Positions 7,038 to 15,523 are shown, numbered from the stretch's first letter. The stretch is 22,860 nucleotides of DNA from Gammaproteobacteria bacterium (GCA_010031985.1 RGYP01000006.1:1-22860); one strand, 5' to 3'. Notes: generated by a model not told the origin, from the letters alone. Program-made: numbers and translations.

Positions 7038-9833
7038 TCAATAAATACGGATACCAGATAATTCGTTATTGAAACTTATTCCGGATGTATTGAAGTAGCC
7101 TCTATCAATCTGCTCTATGATTTTTTCTGCTTTGGTGACCAGAGGGTGCTCTTCGCCCAGTGAGTCACTCAGCCTCTTAACTAGAGTCTCTATATGAGAG
7201 CGTTTTTTTCTCAAGTCTTCGCCATCATTCGATTTACCCATCAGCGACATCAAAACTCTATCGGCCGAAATTAAACTTGTGCGCGGGTGTAGCGGCCCAA
7301 AAACTTGCGCCGCTTCGGCCTCTGCTATTAGAAGTTCAGTTTCTGAGTTTCGGTATTGACTATCCAACCCCAGCGCAACACCGCGATACCAGTAAAAGTA
7401 TGGTCGCCATTCCTCTGGGGGCTCGCTATCGTTTGATGTCTTCCACGGGTACTCAGATAACGCTCTCATTATCTTTTTCGGTTCTCGAGCGATTAGGAGA
7501 AGCTCGAGTTTCAATACAGCAAGTTCGAATTCGTCTGCTTTTGATGTTGGCGTCGTAGTCGCAACCCTCGATATCTCACTAATGTTATTTCTTGCAGCAT
7601 TCAAGTTACCAGAAGCAATCTGAAGTTCGACTTCTGACAACCGTATCTTCGGACTATTTATTTCTGAGAGCACCTCTTCACTAAGAGATTGAAAGGCCCG
7701 TCTCTCCTCTAGCCACAATAAGGGCTCTGAAAATTTACCTAACCGACTAGACCACTTCAGCCAATATAAATGAATTGATGAGTCGATAGCCGAAAATTTT
7801 CCGCGCCGCGCCTGAGCCTTTTTGAAAACATCCTCCATTAGTGGCCAGCCGGTTCGATATTCCCCAAACATGTACATTGCTGCAGCAATCTCAAAAGAAC
7901 GACTGAGCTGATCCTCCATAGGAATGCCCTTCGTATCTAACAGAGATTTAGAGAGGTGATAATCGATGATCGCGGCTTCTCGATCCCCCAAGCCTAGTCG
8001 ACTTTGAATACGACCAGACAGTGCTCGAAGTTCTCTCGACTTATCTTTAATTCGTCGTGAGCTATCGATTGAATGAGAAAATGCTTTCTCTGCTTTATTA
8101 AACTCTCTTTTTCTTAGCGCGATCCAGCCTATATACCAATCGTATTCGGCATGTTGGTACTCGAGTAGCGGAATCTTGAGGGATAGTTCTGCAATTCGAC
8201 TTAGGTATATCGCGGCGATATCGAGATCTCCTGTTCTCACACAGGATTCGACATAGTCAAATAGTGCATTCAGTAGGGCGCGTGAGGGTCCGTCCCGTTC
8301 TAATAAGGCGACGCGTTTTGCAGATGTCGTTTTTGTTTTTTCGCGATCTCCCGTCTGACTCCAGACCGTCGCGATAGCAGAGTAGATATCAGCTTTGACA
8401 CGATGATCAAAATCAATTGCACCATCTAGTACGGTCTCGCCGGATAGCAACAGCTGCTTAGCTGCAATATCCCTCCCCCCGTGCAACTCAGGGTTAGCGT
8501 TTTCGAATAGACCGATGAGAAAGTCGCGAGTGGCGGTTGCGCGGCGGGACTCGATGCGAGCCTCACGGGCTTGCAGGATGGCGATGATGGCGGCCGTGGT
8601 CACGGCGGTGACGGCCGCGGTCCCGATGCCGACGGTCCAGGCATTGCGAGCGATGAATTTTCGAAGAGCGAGCAGGCGTGAGGGCGGTTTCGCGCGTACC
8701 GGATGACCTTCGAGCCAGCGCACGAGATCGGCGCGAAGCGCCTCGGCGGAGGGGTATCGATCAGTTGCGTTGCGAGCCAGCGCCTTGAGCAACACGGCGT
8801 CGAGTTCGCCGCGCAGGATGCGCAGCAGGCGCCGAGTGGTGGTTTGGCGCAAGTCTGCCGTACACGGATCGATCTTGGCGCGACTTGGCGTGCGTAGATG
8901 GCCTTCGGTGATCGCGATCTCGAGCTCGGCGCGCGATCCGTTATGGGTGATGAGCGGCGTAGTACCGACGAGCAACTCGTAAAGCATCACACCCAACGAG
9001 TAGACGTCGGATGCCAGCGTCAGACGTGATTGCTGCACCTGCTCGGGGCTTGCGTAGCGGGGTGTCATCGCCCTCGACAGGGAACGGGAGAGCGCGTCGG
9101 CGGGTGAGGATGCGGTGTCGTCTCCGATCAGCTTGGCAATGCCAAAGTCGAGGAGTCGGATTTCGGCACGTTGATTGACGAGGATGTTTCCCGGCTTGAG
9201 GTCTCGGTGCAAGACGAGGTTGGTATGCGCGTACTGGACGGCGTCGAGAACTTGCAAAAACAGGCGAATGCGGCCATCCACCGTCAGTCGATGCTCATCG
9301 CAGTAGTGATCGAGGCGCTGGCCTTCGACGTATTCGAGCGCTAGAAACGGCCGACCGAGCTGGTCGACGCCGGCGTCGTACAGCCTTGCAATGTTCGGAT
9401 GCTCGAGTGAACCGAGGATGTCGCGCTCGCGCGCCATGCGGCTCGCGAGGTCGCGAGCCCAGACCATGCGCGGAAGTTTGAGCGCGATCTTGCGCTTGAT
9501 GGTGCCGTCGGTGCGCTCGGCCAACCACACCGAGCCCATGCCACCGTCGCCAATTTGCTGCAGCAGTCGGTAAGGGCCGACGAGGTCGCCGATCAGGACG
9601 GTCGCAGGGGGAGTCAGTACCTCTGGAGCAGTAAGCGTTGCATCGATGAAATGACGGGTCTCGATGCCGGCCTGCACTTCTAGAAGCCGACGCAAGGGCT
9701 CGCGCAGCGCATGGTGTGTCGCGGGTAAGGACTCGACCCAGGCATTGCGCTCGTGGGCCGGCAAGGACATCGCCTGCACCAGCAGCTGCTGCAACGCCGA
9801 CCAGTCAGCGGGATCTTGCGGTAGCTCGTTCAA
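7038..9833 (-). CDS. Membrane-anchored PknB-type Ser/Thr protein kinase with TPR-like C-terminal domain
   Basis: A 931-residue eukaryotic-like kinase. Kinase domain at about 87-375: glycine loop GDGGMGSV (95-102), ATP lysine K119, HRDLKPGN (209-216, catalytic D211), DFG (229-231) and ASPEQ (261-265). All catalytic residues are present, so it should be active. One membrane helix lies at about 398-420, followed by TRDFLIGLFENANPE and then about 480 residues of helical, TPR-like repeats, probably periplasmic. The first codon is TTG (9831-9833): a TGA lies three codons upstream in frame, and no ATG is available before residue 22. The short helical N-terminal region (residues 1-60) matches relatives. 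Such kinases often follow an ECF sigma gene; none is seen here. Sampled lines of the part encoding about residues 445-931 are 37-45% GC against 60% for the kinase domain, suggesting a mosaic gene. Substrate and signal are unknown. Confidence 0.9.
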   Translation of the reverse strand: MNELPQDPADWSALQQLLVQAMSLPAHERNAWVESLPATHHALREPLRRLLEVQAGIETRHFIDATLTAPEVLTPPATVLIGDLVGPYRLLQQIGDGGMGSVWLAERTDGTIKRKIALKLPRMVWARDLASRMARERDILGSLEHPNIARLYDAGVDQLGRPFLALEYVEGQRLDHYCDEHRLTVDGRIRLFLQVLDAVQYAHTNLVLHRDLKPGNILVNQRAEIRLLDFGIAKLIGDDTASSPADALSRSLSRAMTPRYASPEQVQQSRLTLASDVYSLGVMLYELLVGTTPLITHNGSRAELEIAITEGHLRTPSRAKIDPCTADLRQTTTRRLLRILRGELDAVLLKALARNATDRYPSAEALRADLVRWLEGHPVRAKPPSRLLALRKFIARNAWTVGIGTAAVTAVTTAAIIAILQAREARIESRRATATRDFLIGLFENANPELHGGRDIAAKQLLLSGETVLDGAIDFDHRVKADIYSAIATVWSQTGDREKTKTTSAKRVALLERDGPSRALLNALFDYVESCVRTGDLDIAAIYLSRIAELSLKIPLLEYQHAEYDWYIGWIALRKREFNKAEKAFSHSIDSSRRIKDKSRELRALSGRIQSRLGLGDREAAIIDYHLSKSLLDTKGIPMEDQLSRSFEIAAAMYMFGEYRTGWPLMEDVFKKAQARRGKFSAIDSSIHLYWLKWSSRLGKFSEPLLWLEERRAFQSLSEEVLSEINSPKIRLSEVELQIASGNLNAARNNISEISRVATTTPTSKADEFELAVLKLELLLIAREPKKIMRALSEYPWKTSNDSEPPEEWRPYFYWYRGVALGLDSQYRNSETELLIAEAEAAQVFGPLHPRTSLISADRVLMSLMGKSNDGEDLRKKRSHIETLVKRLSDSLGEEHPLVTKAEKIIEQIDRGYFNTSGISFNNELSGIRIY

Positions 9834-10005
9834 GGCGACTCATGGGGTTGAAAGTTATCTGCGGAAGACTCTCAATATTCCTATCGGCGGTCACCTCGCC
9901 AAATTCATGCATAGTTGCGAGAAACGGACCTTGTACTTTCTCGATTCGTACTGATGTCGTTTCTTGGTCGTACCACTACTGGTACCGATGCCGATACCGG
10001 TGCTC
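9834..10005. promoter_or_regulatory. Intergenic region upstream of the kinase gene, with a GTACCA...TGGTAC inverted repeat
   Basis: This 172-base gap separates the kinase from the GntR gene, both on the minus strand. It contains a perfect 6-bp inverted repeat, GTACCA (9970-9975) and TGGTAC (9980-9985) with a CTAC loop, and no T run, so it is not a clear terminator. A 35-codon minus-strand frame (ATG at 9912, TGA at 9805-9807) overlaps the kinase start out of frame and shows no recognisable domain. No convincing sigma-70 promoter was found, although the kinase promoter should lie here. Confidence 0.3.
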
Positions 10006-10728
10006 TCAGGTCAAGGTGATGCCGTACATGCACAAATTCGTATTGCAGCGACTGAGCCGCCACTCCACGCGCTCGCCGGTGACGGTGACCGCAACGCGCT
10101 CGATCTCGAGCAAGGGCGCGCCTCGCGACAAACCGAGATAAGCGGCGTCCTGTTCGTCACAAAGATCGGCTCGCAACCGTTCGTCCGTCGAGACGACGTT
10201 GATCCCGTACTCGCGCTGATAAAGCGTGAATAACGCATTCGGCAGCAGCGAGTGTCTATCAAGTGCGGGGAAAAATTTTTCGGGTACCACCGTACGCTCG
10301 AAGGCGAGTGGCTGCCCATCGACGAGGCGCGTACGCAAGACCTCGTAGGCGGGTACTCCCTCCTCAAGACCGAGAGCCAGTGCGGCCCTCGCCCCCATGG
10401 GCTGGAGTCGAACAGTTTCATTGCCACTCGTTGGTACGATTCGTCGACCGTCGGGTCGCGACAGTCGAAAAAAACGGTATACCGATTGCTCTTGCGTGAG
10501 CTCGGCGACGAACGTGCCCTTGCCCTGTCGGCGGTCGATGATTTTTTCGGCCTCGAGGGCGTCCATCGCCTTGCGTATGGTCCCCTGACTCACCCCGAGC
10601 TGAAGCGCGAGCGCCTGTTCGCTCGGCAGCAGTTCGCCTGGCCGCCACTCGCCCTCGACGATCCGTCGGACGAGCGCTTCCTGGATCTGCGTGTAGAGGG
10701 GGCGGTAGGGCTGGCGATCGGTTTCCAT
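10006..10728 (-). CDS. GntR-family (HutC subfamily) transcriptional regulator with UTRA domain
   Basis: A 240-residue regulator. The N-terminal winged helix-turn-helix covers about residues 8-75 (PLYTQIQEALVRRI, LPSEQALALQLGVSQGTIRKAMDAL, RRQGKGTFVA). A UTRA ligand-binding domain follows at about 90-235 (LRTRLVDGQPLAFERTVVP, LLEIERVAVT). The frame is open further upstream to an apparent start at 10845. The ATG at 10728 is preferred because GntR proteins begin a few residues before the PLY motif and GAAGGG lies just upstream. It is divergent from glpK across 119 bases, so regulation of glpK and of itself is the natural guess. Known UTRA ligands are small sugars, amino-sugar phosphates or histidine-pathway compounds, and glycerol-3-phosphate would be unusual. 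The ligand is unknown. Confidence 0.88.
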   Translation of the reverse strand: METDRQPYRPLYTQIQEALVRRIVEGEWRPGELLPSEQALALQLGVSQGTIRKAMDALEAEKIIDRRQGKGTFVAELTQEQSVYRFFRLSRPDGRRIVPTSGNETVRLQPMGARAALALGLEEGVPAYEVLRTRLVDGQPLAFERTVVPEKFFPALDRHSLLPNALFTLYQREYGINVVSTDERLRADLCDEQDAAYLGLSRGAPLLEIERVAVTVTGERVEWRLSRCNTNLCMYGITLT

Positions 10729-10847
10729 GACCCTTCGATCCTCGCAAGGTCGATGGCCGGCTGCAACAGAAAATCTTCGATGACGCAGATGCGTTAGCAT
10801 CAGCCTCGGCTGCTGCCATCGGAAAAAGTCATGACCGGGAGTCATTC
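10729..10847. promoter_or_regulatory. Divergent gntR/glpK intergenic region with candidate operator palindromes
   Basis: This 119-base gap must carry promoters for both genes. It holds ACGC-AGAT-GCGT (10783-10794) and a perfect 8-base palindrome, GTCATGAC (10828-10835), 12 bases before the glpK start. The latter resembles the GTCTAGAC-type core bound by some HutC-subfamily regulators, so it is a reasonable operator candidate. The palindromes are visible; their function is inference. No clear -35/-10 pair stands out. Confidence 0.35.
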
Positions 10848-12350
10848 ATGAGCCGCTGGATCCTCGCACTAGATCAAGGCACGACGAGTTCACGATCCAT
10901 TCTTTTCGATCACGCCGGTAACATCGTCGCGACGGCGCAGCGCGAGTTCACGCAGCATTTCCCGCAAGCAGGATGGGTTGAGCACGACGCACTCGAGATC
11001 TGGGAGACCCAGCGCGCCACGATCGAAGAGGTGCTGAAGAAGACAGCGGCGAAGCCCGGTGACGTCGCAGCGGTAGGCATCACCAATCAGCGCGAGACCA
11101 CGGTTCTTTGGGATCGAGCGAGCGGTCTGCCCATCGCTCCCGCGATCGTCTGGCAAGATCGCCGTACCGCCGAGACCTGTACGGCGCTGCGAGCCGCCGG
11201 ACATGAAGCGGAAGTCGCGCGACGCACCGGTTTGCTTCTCGATCCGTATTTCTCGGGTACCAAACTCGGGTGGCTATTGGATCATGTGCCACAAGCACGC
11301 GCTCGGGCAGAGCGTGGAGAACTGTGCTTCGGCACGATCGACAGTTGGCTCGCCTGGAAGCTGTCGGACGGCAGGCACCACATCACCGACGTCACCAACG
11401 CGAGTCGCACACTGCTGCTCAACCTCGACGGCGAATGGGATGAAGGCATGCTCAAGTTACTGCGCATCCCGCGAGCCGTGTTGCCGCAAGTGCTGCCCTC
11501 GTCTTTCGACATCGACGTCACGATCTCCATCGGCGATCTCGACGTACCGCTCACCGGTCTTGCCGGCGATCAGCAATCGGCGCTGTTCGGCCAGGCCTGT
11601 CTGCAACCCGGCATGGCAAAGAATACTTATGGCACCGGCTGCTTCATGCTTATGCATACCGGAACGCGCCCGCTCGCCTCGCATCATCGTTTGCTCACGA
11701 CCATTGCCTGTACATCCGGCACCGGCGAGGGGCACGGGCCACTGCAATACGCCTTGGAGGGTAGCGTTTTCGTCGGCGGTGCCGTGGTGCAATGGTTGCG
11801 CGACGGTCTCGGCTTCGTGGCACGTGCCGAGGATGTCGAGGCTTTGGCGACCAGTGTCGCGGATCATGGTGGTGTCTATGTGGTACCCGCATTCACCGGC
11901 CTCGGCAGCCCGCATTGGGACCCTTTCGCGCGCGGCTCGATCGCTGGCATCACGCGTGGCACGACGCGTGGTCACATTGCCCGTGCTGCGCTCGAGGCCA
12001 TCGCTTTTCAGAGTGCAGAGTTGCTGCTCGCTATGCAAAAAGATGCGGCGGTGCCGCTGCATGAGCTGCGGGTGGATGGTGGTGCCTCGCGCAACAATTT
12101 TTTGATGCAATTCCAATCGGATCTTTTGGGCGTACCGGTGATCCGTCCTGCCGTGACCGAAACGACGGCGTTGGGCGCCGCCTACCTCGCGGGTCTTGCG
12201 ACCGGCTTCTGGGGATCGACGGACGAAATCTCGGCCCGATGGCGCGTAGAGCGGCGCTTCGAGCCGACGATGTCGCGCGATGCGGCGGCTGCGCGCATGC
12301 ACGAGTGGTCACGCGCGGTGGAACGCTCGCTCGGCTGGGCGAGCGGCTGA
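10848..12350 (+). CDS. glpK: Glycerol kinase
   Basis: FGGY-family cytosolic kinase that phosphorylates glycerol to sn-glycerol-3-phosphate with ATP. It begins with the phosphate-binding LALDQGTTSSRSILFD (about residues 6-21). It contains ITNQRETTVLWD, IVWQDRRT (Arg-containing glycerol-binding block), the central GDQQSALFGQ, YGTGCFML and the C-terminal family signature region DGGASRNNFLMQFQSDLLGVPVIRP. At 500 residues it matches the usual 495-505. GGGAG lies about 5 bases upstream of the ATG. It stands alone: no glpF, glpD or glpR is present, and the neighbour is a divergent GntR/UTRA regulator instead of the usual DeoR-type GlpR. It converges with the DUF6065-like gene, 15 bases apart, with no terminator visible. 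Confidence 0.96.
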   Translation: MSRWILALDQGTTSSRSILFDHAGNIVATAQREFTQHFPQAGWVEHDALEIWETQRATIEEVLKKTAAKPGDVAAVGITNQRETTVLWDRASGLPIAPAIVWQDRRTAETCTALRAAGHEAEVARRTGLLLDPYFSGTKLGWLLDHVPQARARAERGELCFGTIDSWLAWKLSDGRHHITDVTNASRTLLLNLDGEWDEGMLKLLRIPRAVLPQVLPSSFDIDVTISIGDLDVPLTGLAGDQQSALFGQACLQPGMAKNTYGTGCFMLMHTGTRPLASHHRLLTTIACTSGTGEGHGPLQYALEGSVFVGGAVVQWLRDGLGFVARAEDVEALATSVADHGGVYVVPAFTGLGSPHWDPFARGSIAGITRGTTRGHIARAALEAIAFQSAELLLAMQKDAAVPLHELRVDGGASRNNFLMQFQSDLLGVPVIRPAVTETTALGAAYLAGLATGFWGSTDEISARWRVERRFEPTMSRDAAAARMHEWSRAVERSLGWASG

Positions 12351-12365
12351 GCAGGACGTACGAAG

Positions 12366-13139
12366 CTAGTCTTCCTCGGAACGTTCGGGTCCGTTCTTCA
12401 GCCGCGTCTGGTGCGGGTACGCAAATTTGTTCCCGTACACGTCCTCGCCCTTGTGGTAACGACGACCGACACCGTCGGGTCGGAGGGGGTCGCGCTCCGT
12501 ACGTTCACGACCGAAATCGCGAGCCGCCTGCTGCTCGGCAGCGATCTCTTCAGGCGTGAATAGTGTACAGCCGTCGACGAGTTCGAAATTTTCGACGAAT
12601 TGTCGCGGGATGGGCATGACGCCGGCGATGACGTCGCCCACCTGAATCTCCACCGGAAAATTCGCACGGGTGATTTTGAGATTGAAGGTGAAGTCGCGAC
12701 GCAGGTTGTCGGTCTCGACAACACCCGCCATGTTCTGCAAGCCGTCTATGAAAAAATTGGGCGGCTGCAATGTCATGAGATTGATGCCGGGCGGAGTGCG
12801 TAGCGCAAAGGCCGCTTGCACCGTGACGATCCCGAGACCGAAATTGGACACCATGGTCTGCAGACTGCCGTGGCGGGCCTCGTCCTCGGTGTTGTGAATG
12901 GTGACCGTGGTGTCGCCGGGGTCGGGCCCACCGTTCCAGAGAAAAGTCGCGCGCCACAGCGAGCGCATCGCCAGGCCGTACTGATTGCCGATCACCAGCG
13001 GCAGGCAAAAATAGGCATGGCGCGAAAACCAGTCGCGCTTGTTTCGGCCGCGCAGGTTGAAATAAACCTGCTCGTGCTTGCCGCGATAAAAGTCGTCATA
13101 GGGAATGGCGGCAATCGTATTGTCGGGAACCTTGATCAT
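12366..13139 (-). CDS. DUF6065-like conserved protein of unknown function
   Basis: A 257-residue protein without a signal peptide or membrane segment. From memory of the family, it resembles DUF6065: YFCLPLVIGNQYGL (about 43-56), ATFLWNGG, the block ALRTPPGINLMTLQPPNFF (about 112-130), GVVETDNLRRDFTFNLKITR and a short segment on what the protein allows (GDVIAGVMPIPRQFVE). The last 50 residues are charged and low in complexity (RERTERDPLRPDG). No catalytic motif can be named. It is the last gene of a five-gene minus-strand unit, starting 18 bases after the P4H-type dioxygenase stop, so it probably works with that enzyme. The family call needs a profile search; the gene itself is secure. Confidence 0.72.
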   Translation of the reverse strand: MIKVPDNTIAAIPYDDFYRGKHEQVYFNLRGRNKRDWFSRHAYFCLPLVIGNQYGLAMRSLWRATFLWNGGPDPGDTTVTIHNTEDEARHGSLQTMVSNFGLGIVTVQAAFALRTPPGINLMTLQPPNFFIDGLQNMAGVVETDNLRRDFTFNLKITRANFPVEIQVGDVIAGVMPIPRQFVENFELVDGCTLFTPEEIAAEQQAARDFGRERTERDPLRPDGVGRRYHKGEDVYGNKFAYPHQTRLKNGPERSEED

Positions 13140-13157
13140 GCGGTAGCCATGCGCAGC

Positions 13158-13760
13158 TCAGAATTCGAAACGATGCTCGGGATCGAAGGTGATGAACGAC
13201 GCAATGGTATGTCGCATGCCGCGCGTCACGCGGCGTACACCATGCAGGAAAAACATCGTTCCGGGAAATACCACCAGCATACGCGGTTGCGGTTTCAGTT
13301 CGAGGCCGAGATTCGGAAAGTGGATTTCGCCTCCCTCATAGTCATCGTTCAAATAAATGACCGTGGCGAAGTCACGCCAAGGATAGGGATGCGGAGCTCC
13401 GTTCGGATTTTCGCTGTCGGCATGCGGCTGCAACTCGTAGCCGGGCGGCCAGCGCGCATAGTTGATGAGGTCGGAATAAAGCGGCGGCTGTGGCCCGAGC
13501 TGCTCGTTGAGTACTGTCGAGAGCTTGGCAATGGCGCGGTCGCGTGTCCGTCGAAATACCCCGCGGACGTGCTCGTCGTTGATATCTGTAGGCGTGAGCG
13601 TTCGACCTTTCCAGTAATCAGTGGCATCTGGCACACCGAAGGCAGCGTCGTTACGCTCGGCGAAGCTTAGCAAGGCGGCATGCTCTTCGAGGGTGAGGAA
13701 TGCCGGGTCGATCAGCGGGAATATCGGCAGCGCGTCGATATCGGCGCGGGACGCGCGCAT
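13158..13760 (-). CDS. Prolyl 4-hydroxylase-type Fe(II)/2-oxoglutarate dioxygenase
   Basis: A 200-residue soluble oxygenase with the complete facial triad of the P4H/2OG-FeII_Oxy family: the HAD motif at H113-x-D115, the distal H173 in FFLHGV, and R183 in RHTIASF for the 2-oxoglutarate carboxylate. IYLNDDYEGGEIHFP (about 135-149) is the classic strand-turn of this family. It should couple oxidation of 2-oxoglutarate to hydroxylation of a peptide, amino acid or small molecule; the substrate is not readable. It begins 3 bases after the stop of the 78-residue helical protein and is followed after 18 bases by the DUF6065-like gene. The ATG at 13758-13760 is favoured by this spacing. Confidence 0.9.
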   Translation of the reverse strand: MRASRADIDALPIFPLIDPAFLTLEEHAALLSFAERNDAAFGVPDATDYWKGRTLTPTDINDEHVRGVFRRTRDRAIAKLSTVLNEQLGPQPPLYSDLINYARWPPGYELQPHADSENPNGAPHPYPWRDFATVIYLNDDYEGGEIHFPNLGLELKPQPRMLVVFPGTMFFLHGVRRVTRGMRHTIASFITFDPEHRFEF

Positions 13761-13763
13761 CCG

Positions 13764-14000
13764 TCAGGCCTCGGACGCCGGCGGAGGGTCGTTGGCGGGG
13801 GTCGCCTGCGCCGCCGCGTTCTCCGCAGCCTTGATCTGCGCCACACGCATGCGCAGCGTCCGCTCCATCACATCGAGCGCGGCACCTTCCGGCCAGCCGT
13901 TGCGAATCATCGATTCAAGCACTGACTCGGGGCTTTGGCCCGCCTCGATTTGCTTGACGATCCAATGCCGCAGTTGCGGCGTGACTCTGCCGTGACTCAT
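13764..14000 (-). CDS. Small helical protein like the N-terminal module of bacterial 2OG-Fe(II) oxygenases
   Basis: A 78-residue protein: VTPQLRHWIVKQIEAGQSPESVLESMIRNGWPEGAALDVMERTLR (in short, VTPQLR at 6-11, NGW at 34-36, ALDVMERTL at 41-49), then an Ala/Pro-rich tail. From memory, this helical repeat is found fused to the N-terminus of P4H-type oxygenases in Burkholderia and Xanthomonas relatives. Here it is a separate gene directly before such an oxygenase. The frame is open upstream to 14084, but the ATG at 13998-14000 is chosen because it overlaps the symporter stop as ATGA, a translational-coupling arrangement. It probably assists or docks to the oxygenase; that is inference. Confidence 0.75.
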   Translation of the reverse strand: MSHGRVTPQLRHWIVKQIEAGQSPESVLESMIRNGWPEGAALDVMERTLRMRVAQIKAAENAAAQATPANDPPPASEA

Positions 14001-15523
14001 GACGCGGAGGATAGCCGAGTCCCCTTGCCGATGGGCAAGAGGGCGAACCCCAGGCAAAGCGCGGCCCCCAGCGGAAACAGCCATGGAAATGCGACCAGCT
14101 CACGCTCGCTGGTGAACCCGAAAAATTGCGCGTTGTGGACCAACAATACGCCGATGAGTGACACCGCGACGCCGAGCGGCGCATTGCGGATCCGCTCGCG
14201 CGGAACGAACAAGGCGAGCAGAAAAAGCCCGAGCATCGGACCATAGGTATATGCAGTCATGGCGAACGCGAGCGGGATCAATCTTTCGTCGGAACCTGCC
14301 AGCAGCAAGGCAAAACCACCCAGGACGAACGCCCAGACGATCACCAGGATGCGCGATAGCGTCACCGCCCTCGCCTCGCCGAGCGTGCCGTTGCGATGGC
14401 CTTCGTGGAACATCGTGATACTGGTCTCGGAGAGCGCAGAGAGCACCGGGCTCGACATCGCTGCCGCAAACAGGGCTGCCACCATGAATCCGCGCAGGCC
14501 AGTCGGCATTTCCGACAGGATGAACGCGGGAAAGACACGATCGACGTTTTCGGCGATCAGGGGCGCGAACGACGGATCGATCGGATTAAGGCCGTAATAG
14601 CCCCAAAGCGCAACGCCCACGGTCAAAAACAAGACGACTACGAGCTCGCCGAAGTTGCTGACATAAAGCGCGATCCGCGCCTCCCGTACCGACCGACAGC
14701 ACAGCATGCGCTGCGTATTCAGCTGGTCGGTACCGTAGGCTGCGAGATTCTGGAAGGGCATCGCGAAGGCGCCTGCCCAAAGCGTGAAGTTGACGCGCGG
14801 ATCGGTGCTCCACTCGACGATGTGCGTCTTGCCCGCAGATTCTGCGGCCGATAGCAGTCCCGTGAATCCTTCGGGATAGGTTTGCGTGACGAAAAGAATG
14901 GCGATCACCCCGGCGGCGACGAACATGCAGAACTGCAGCACGTCGGACCAAACCACCGCGCGAATGCCGCCGAGCATGGTACTGAGCGCGGCCACGCCCA
15001 CGCTGAGCGCGACGCAACCGGCAAAATCGAGGCCGGTGAGCAACTCGAGGACGAGCGCGACCGCGAACACCCGAACACCCTGACCGAGTACTGCTCCAAT
15101 GAAAAAAAGCAGCGCCGACAGTTTGCCGAACACCGGCCCGAGTTTATCGCGGATGAAATCGTAGGGGCTCGCGTAATTTTTTTCGTACAGGCGCGGCAAA
15201 ATGAAGTGGCCGAGAATGGCCTTGGAGATGAGCCCCGCCAGACAGAACTGCAGATAGCGAAAATCGCCGCCCTGCGCGAACACCAGCGCTGGGACGCCGA
15301 TGAAAGTGACGCCACTCACCGCAGTGGCGACGATCGACATCGATACGGCATACCAAGGCAGAGAGCGAGAACCGAGAAAGTACTCGCGTGTGCTGCCCTG
15401 CAAATCTTTGACGTGATGGCCGATCCAGGTCACGAGCAGAAAATATGCCCCGACGATGGTCCAGTCGAGTAGATGAAAGTAACTGCTGCCCACGCCGGAT
15501 GTGCCTCGGAAAAAGCTGCTCAA
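13997..15523 (-). CDS. Sodium:solute symporter family (SSS) transporter
   Basis: A 508-residue inner-membrane protein with about 13 hydrophobic segments of the LeuT-fold SSS family. Signature regions include REYFLGSRSLPWYAVSMSIVAT (starting near residue 46; cytosolic loop and second helix), TFIGVPALVFAQGG, LYEKNYASPYDFI and GLRGFMVAALFAAAMSSPVLSALSE (Na+-site helix region). It should import a solute with sodium; sugars, amino sugars, amino acids or carboxylates are all possible. The start is TTG (15521-15523), overlapping the PhyH stop as TTGA. The GTG at residue 11 is an alternative. Its stop overlaps the next gene as ATGA. Relatives beside NamZ and NagX genes often carry amino sugars, but this one is operonic with dioxygenases. 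Confidence 0.9.
   Translation of the reverse strand: MSSFFRGTSGVGSSYFHLLDWTIVGAYFLLVTWIGHHVKDLQGSTREYFLGSRSLPWYAVSMSIVATAVSGVTFIGVPALVFAQGGDFRYLQFCLAGLISKAILGHFILPRLYEKNYASPYDFIRDKLGPVFGKLSALLFFIGAVLGQGVRVFAVALVLELLTGLDFAGCVALSVGVAALSTMLGGIRAVVWSDVLQFCMFVAAGVIAILFVTQTYPEGFTGLLSAAESAGKTHIVEWSTDPRVNFTLWAGAFAMPFQNLAAYGTDQLNTQRMLCCRSVREARIALYVSNFGELVVVLFLTVGVALWGYYGLNPIDPSFAPLIAENVDRVFPAFILSEMPTGLRGFMVAALFAAAMSSPVLSALSETSITMFHEGHRNGTLGEARAVTLSRILVIVWAFVLGGFALLLAGSDERLIPLAFAMTAYTYGPMLGLFLLALFVPRERIRNAPLGVAVSLIGVLLVHNAQFFGFTSERELVAFPWLFPLGAALCLGFALLPIGKGTRLSSAS

Noticed and set aside
9805..9912. Whether the 35-codon frame before the kinase is the end of an ECF sigma factor gene
   Set aside because: Translation shows no sigma region 4 motif, and the frame is closed by a stop shortly upstream (near 9973-9975).
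10729..10845. N-terminal 39-residue extension of the GntR protein
   Set aside because: The extension is Arg/His-rich and unlike GntR N-termini. The ATG at 10728 has a ribosome-binding site and a normal family start, and the extension would consume the divergent promoter region.
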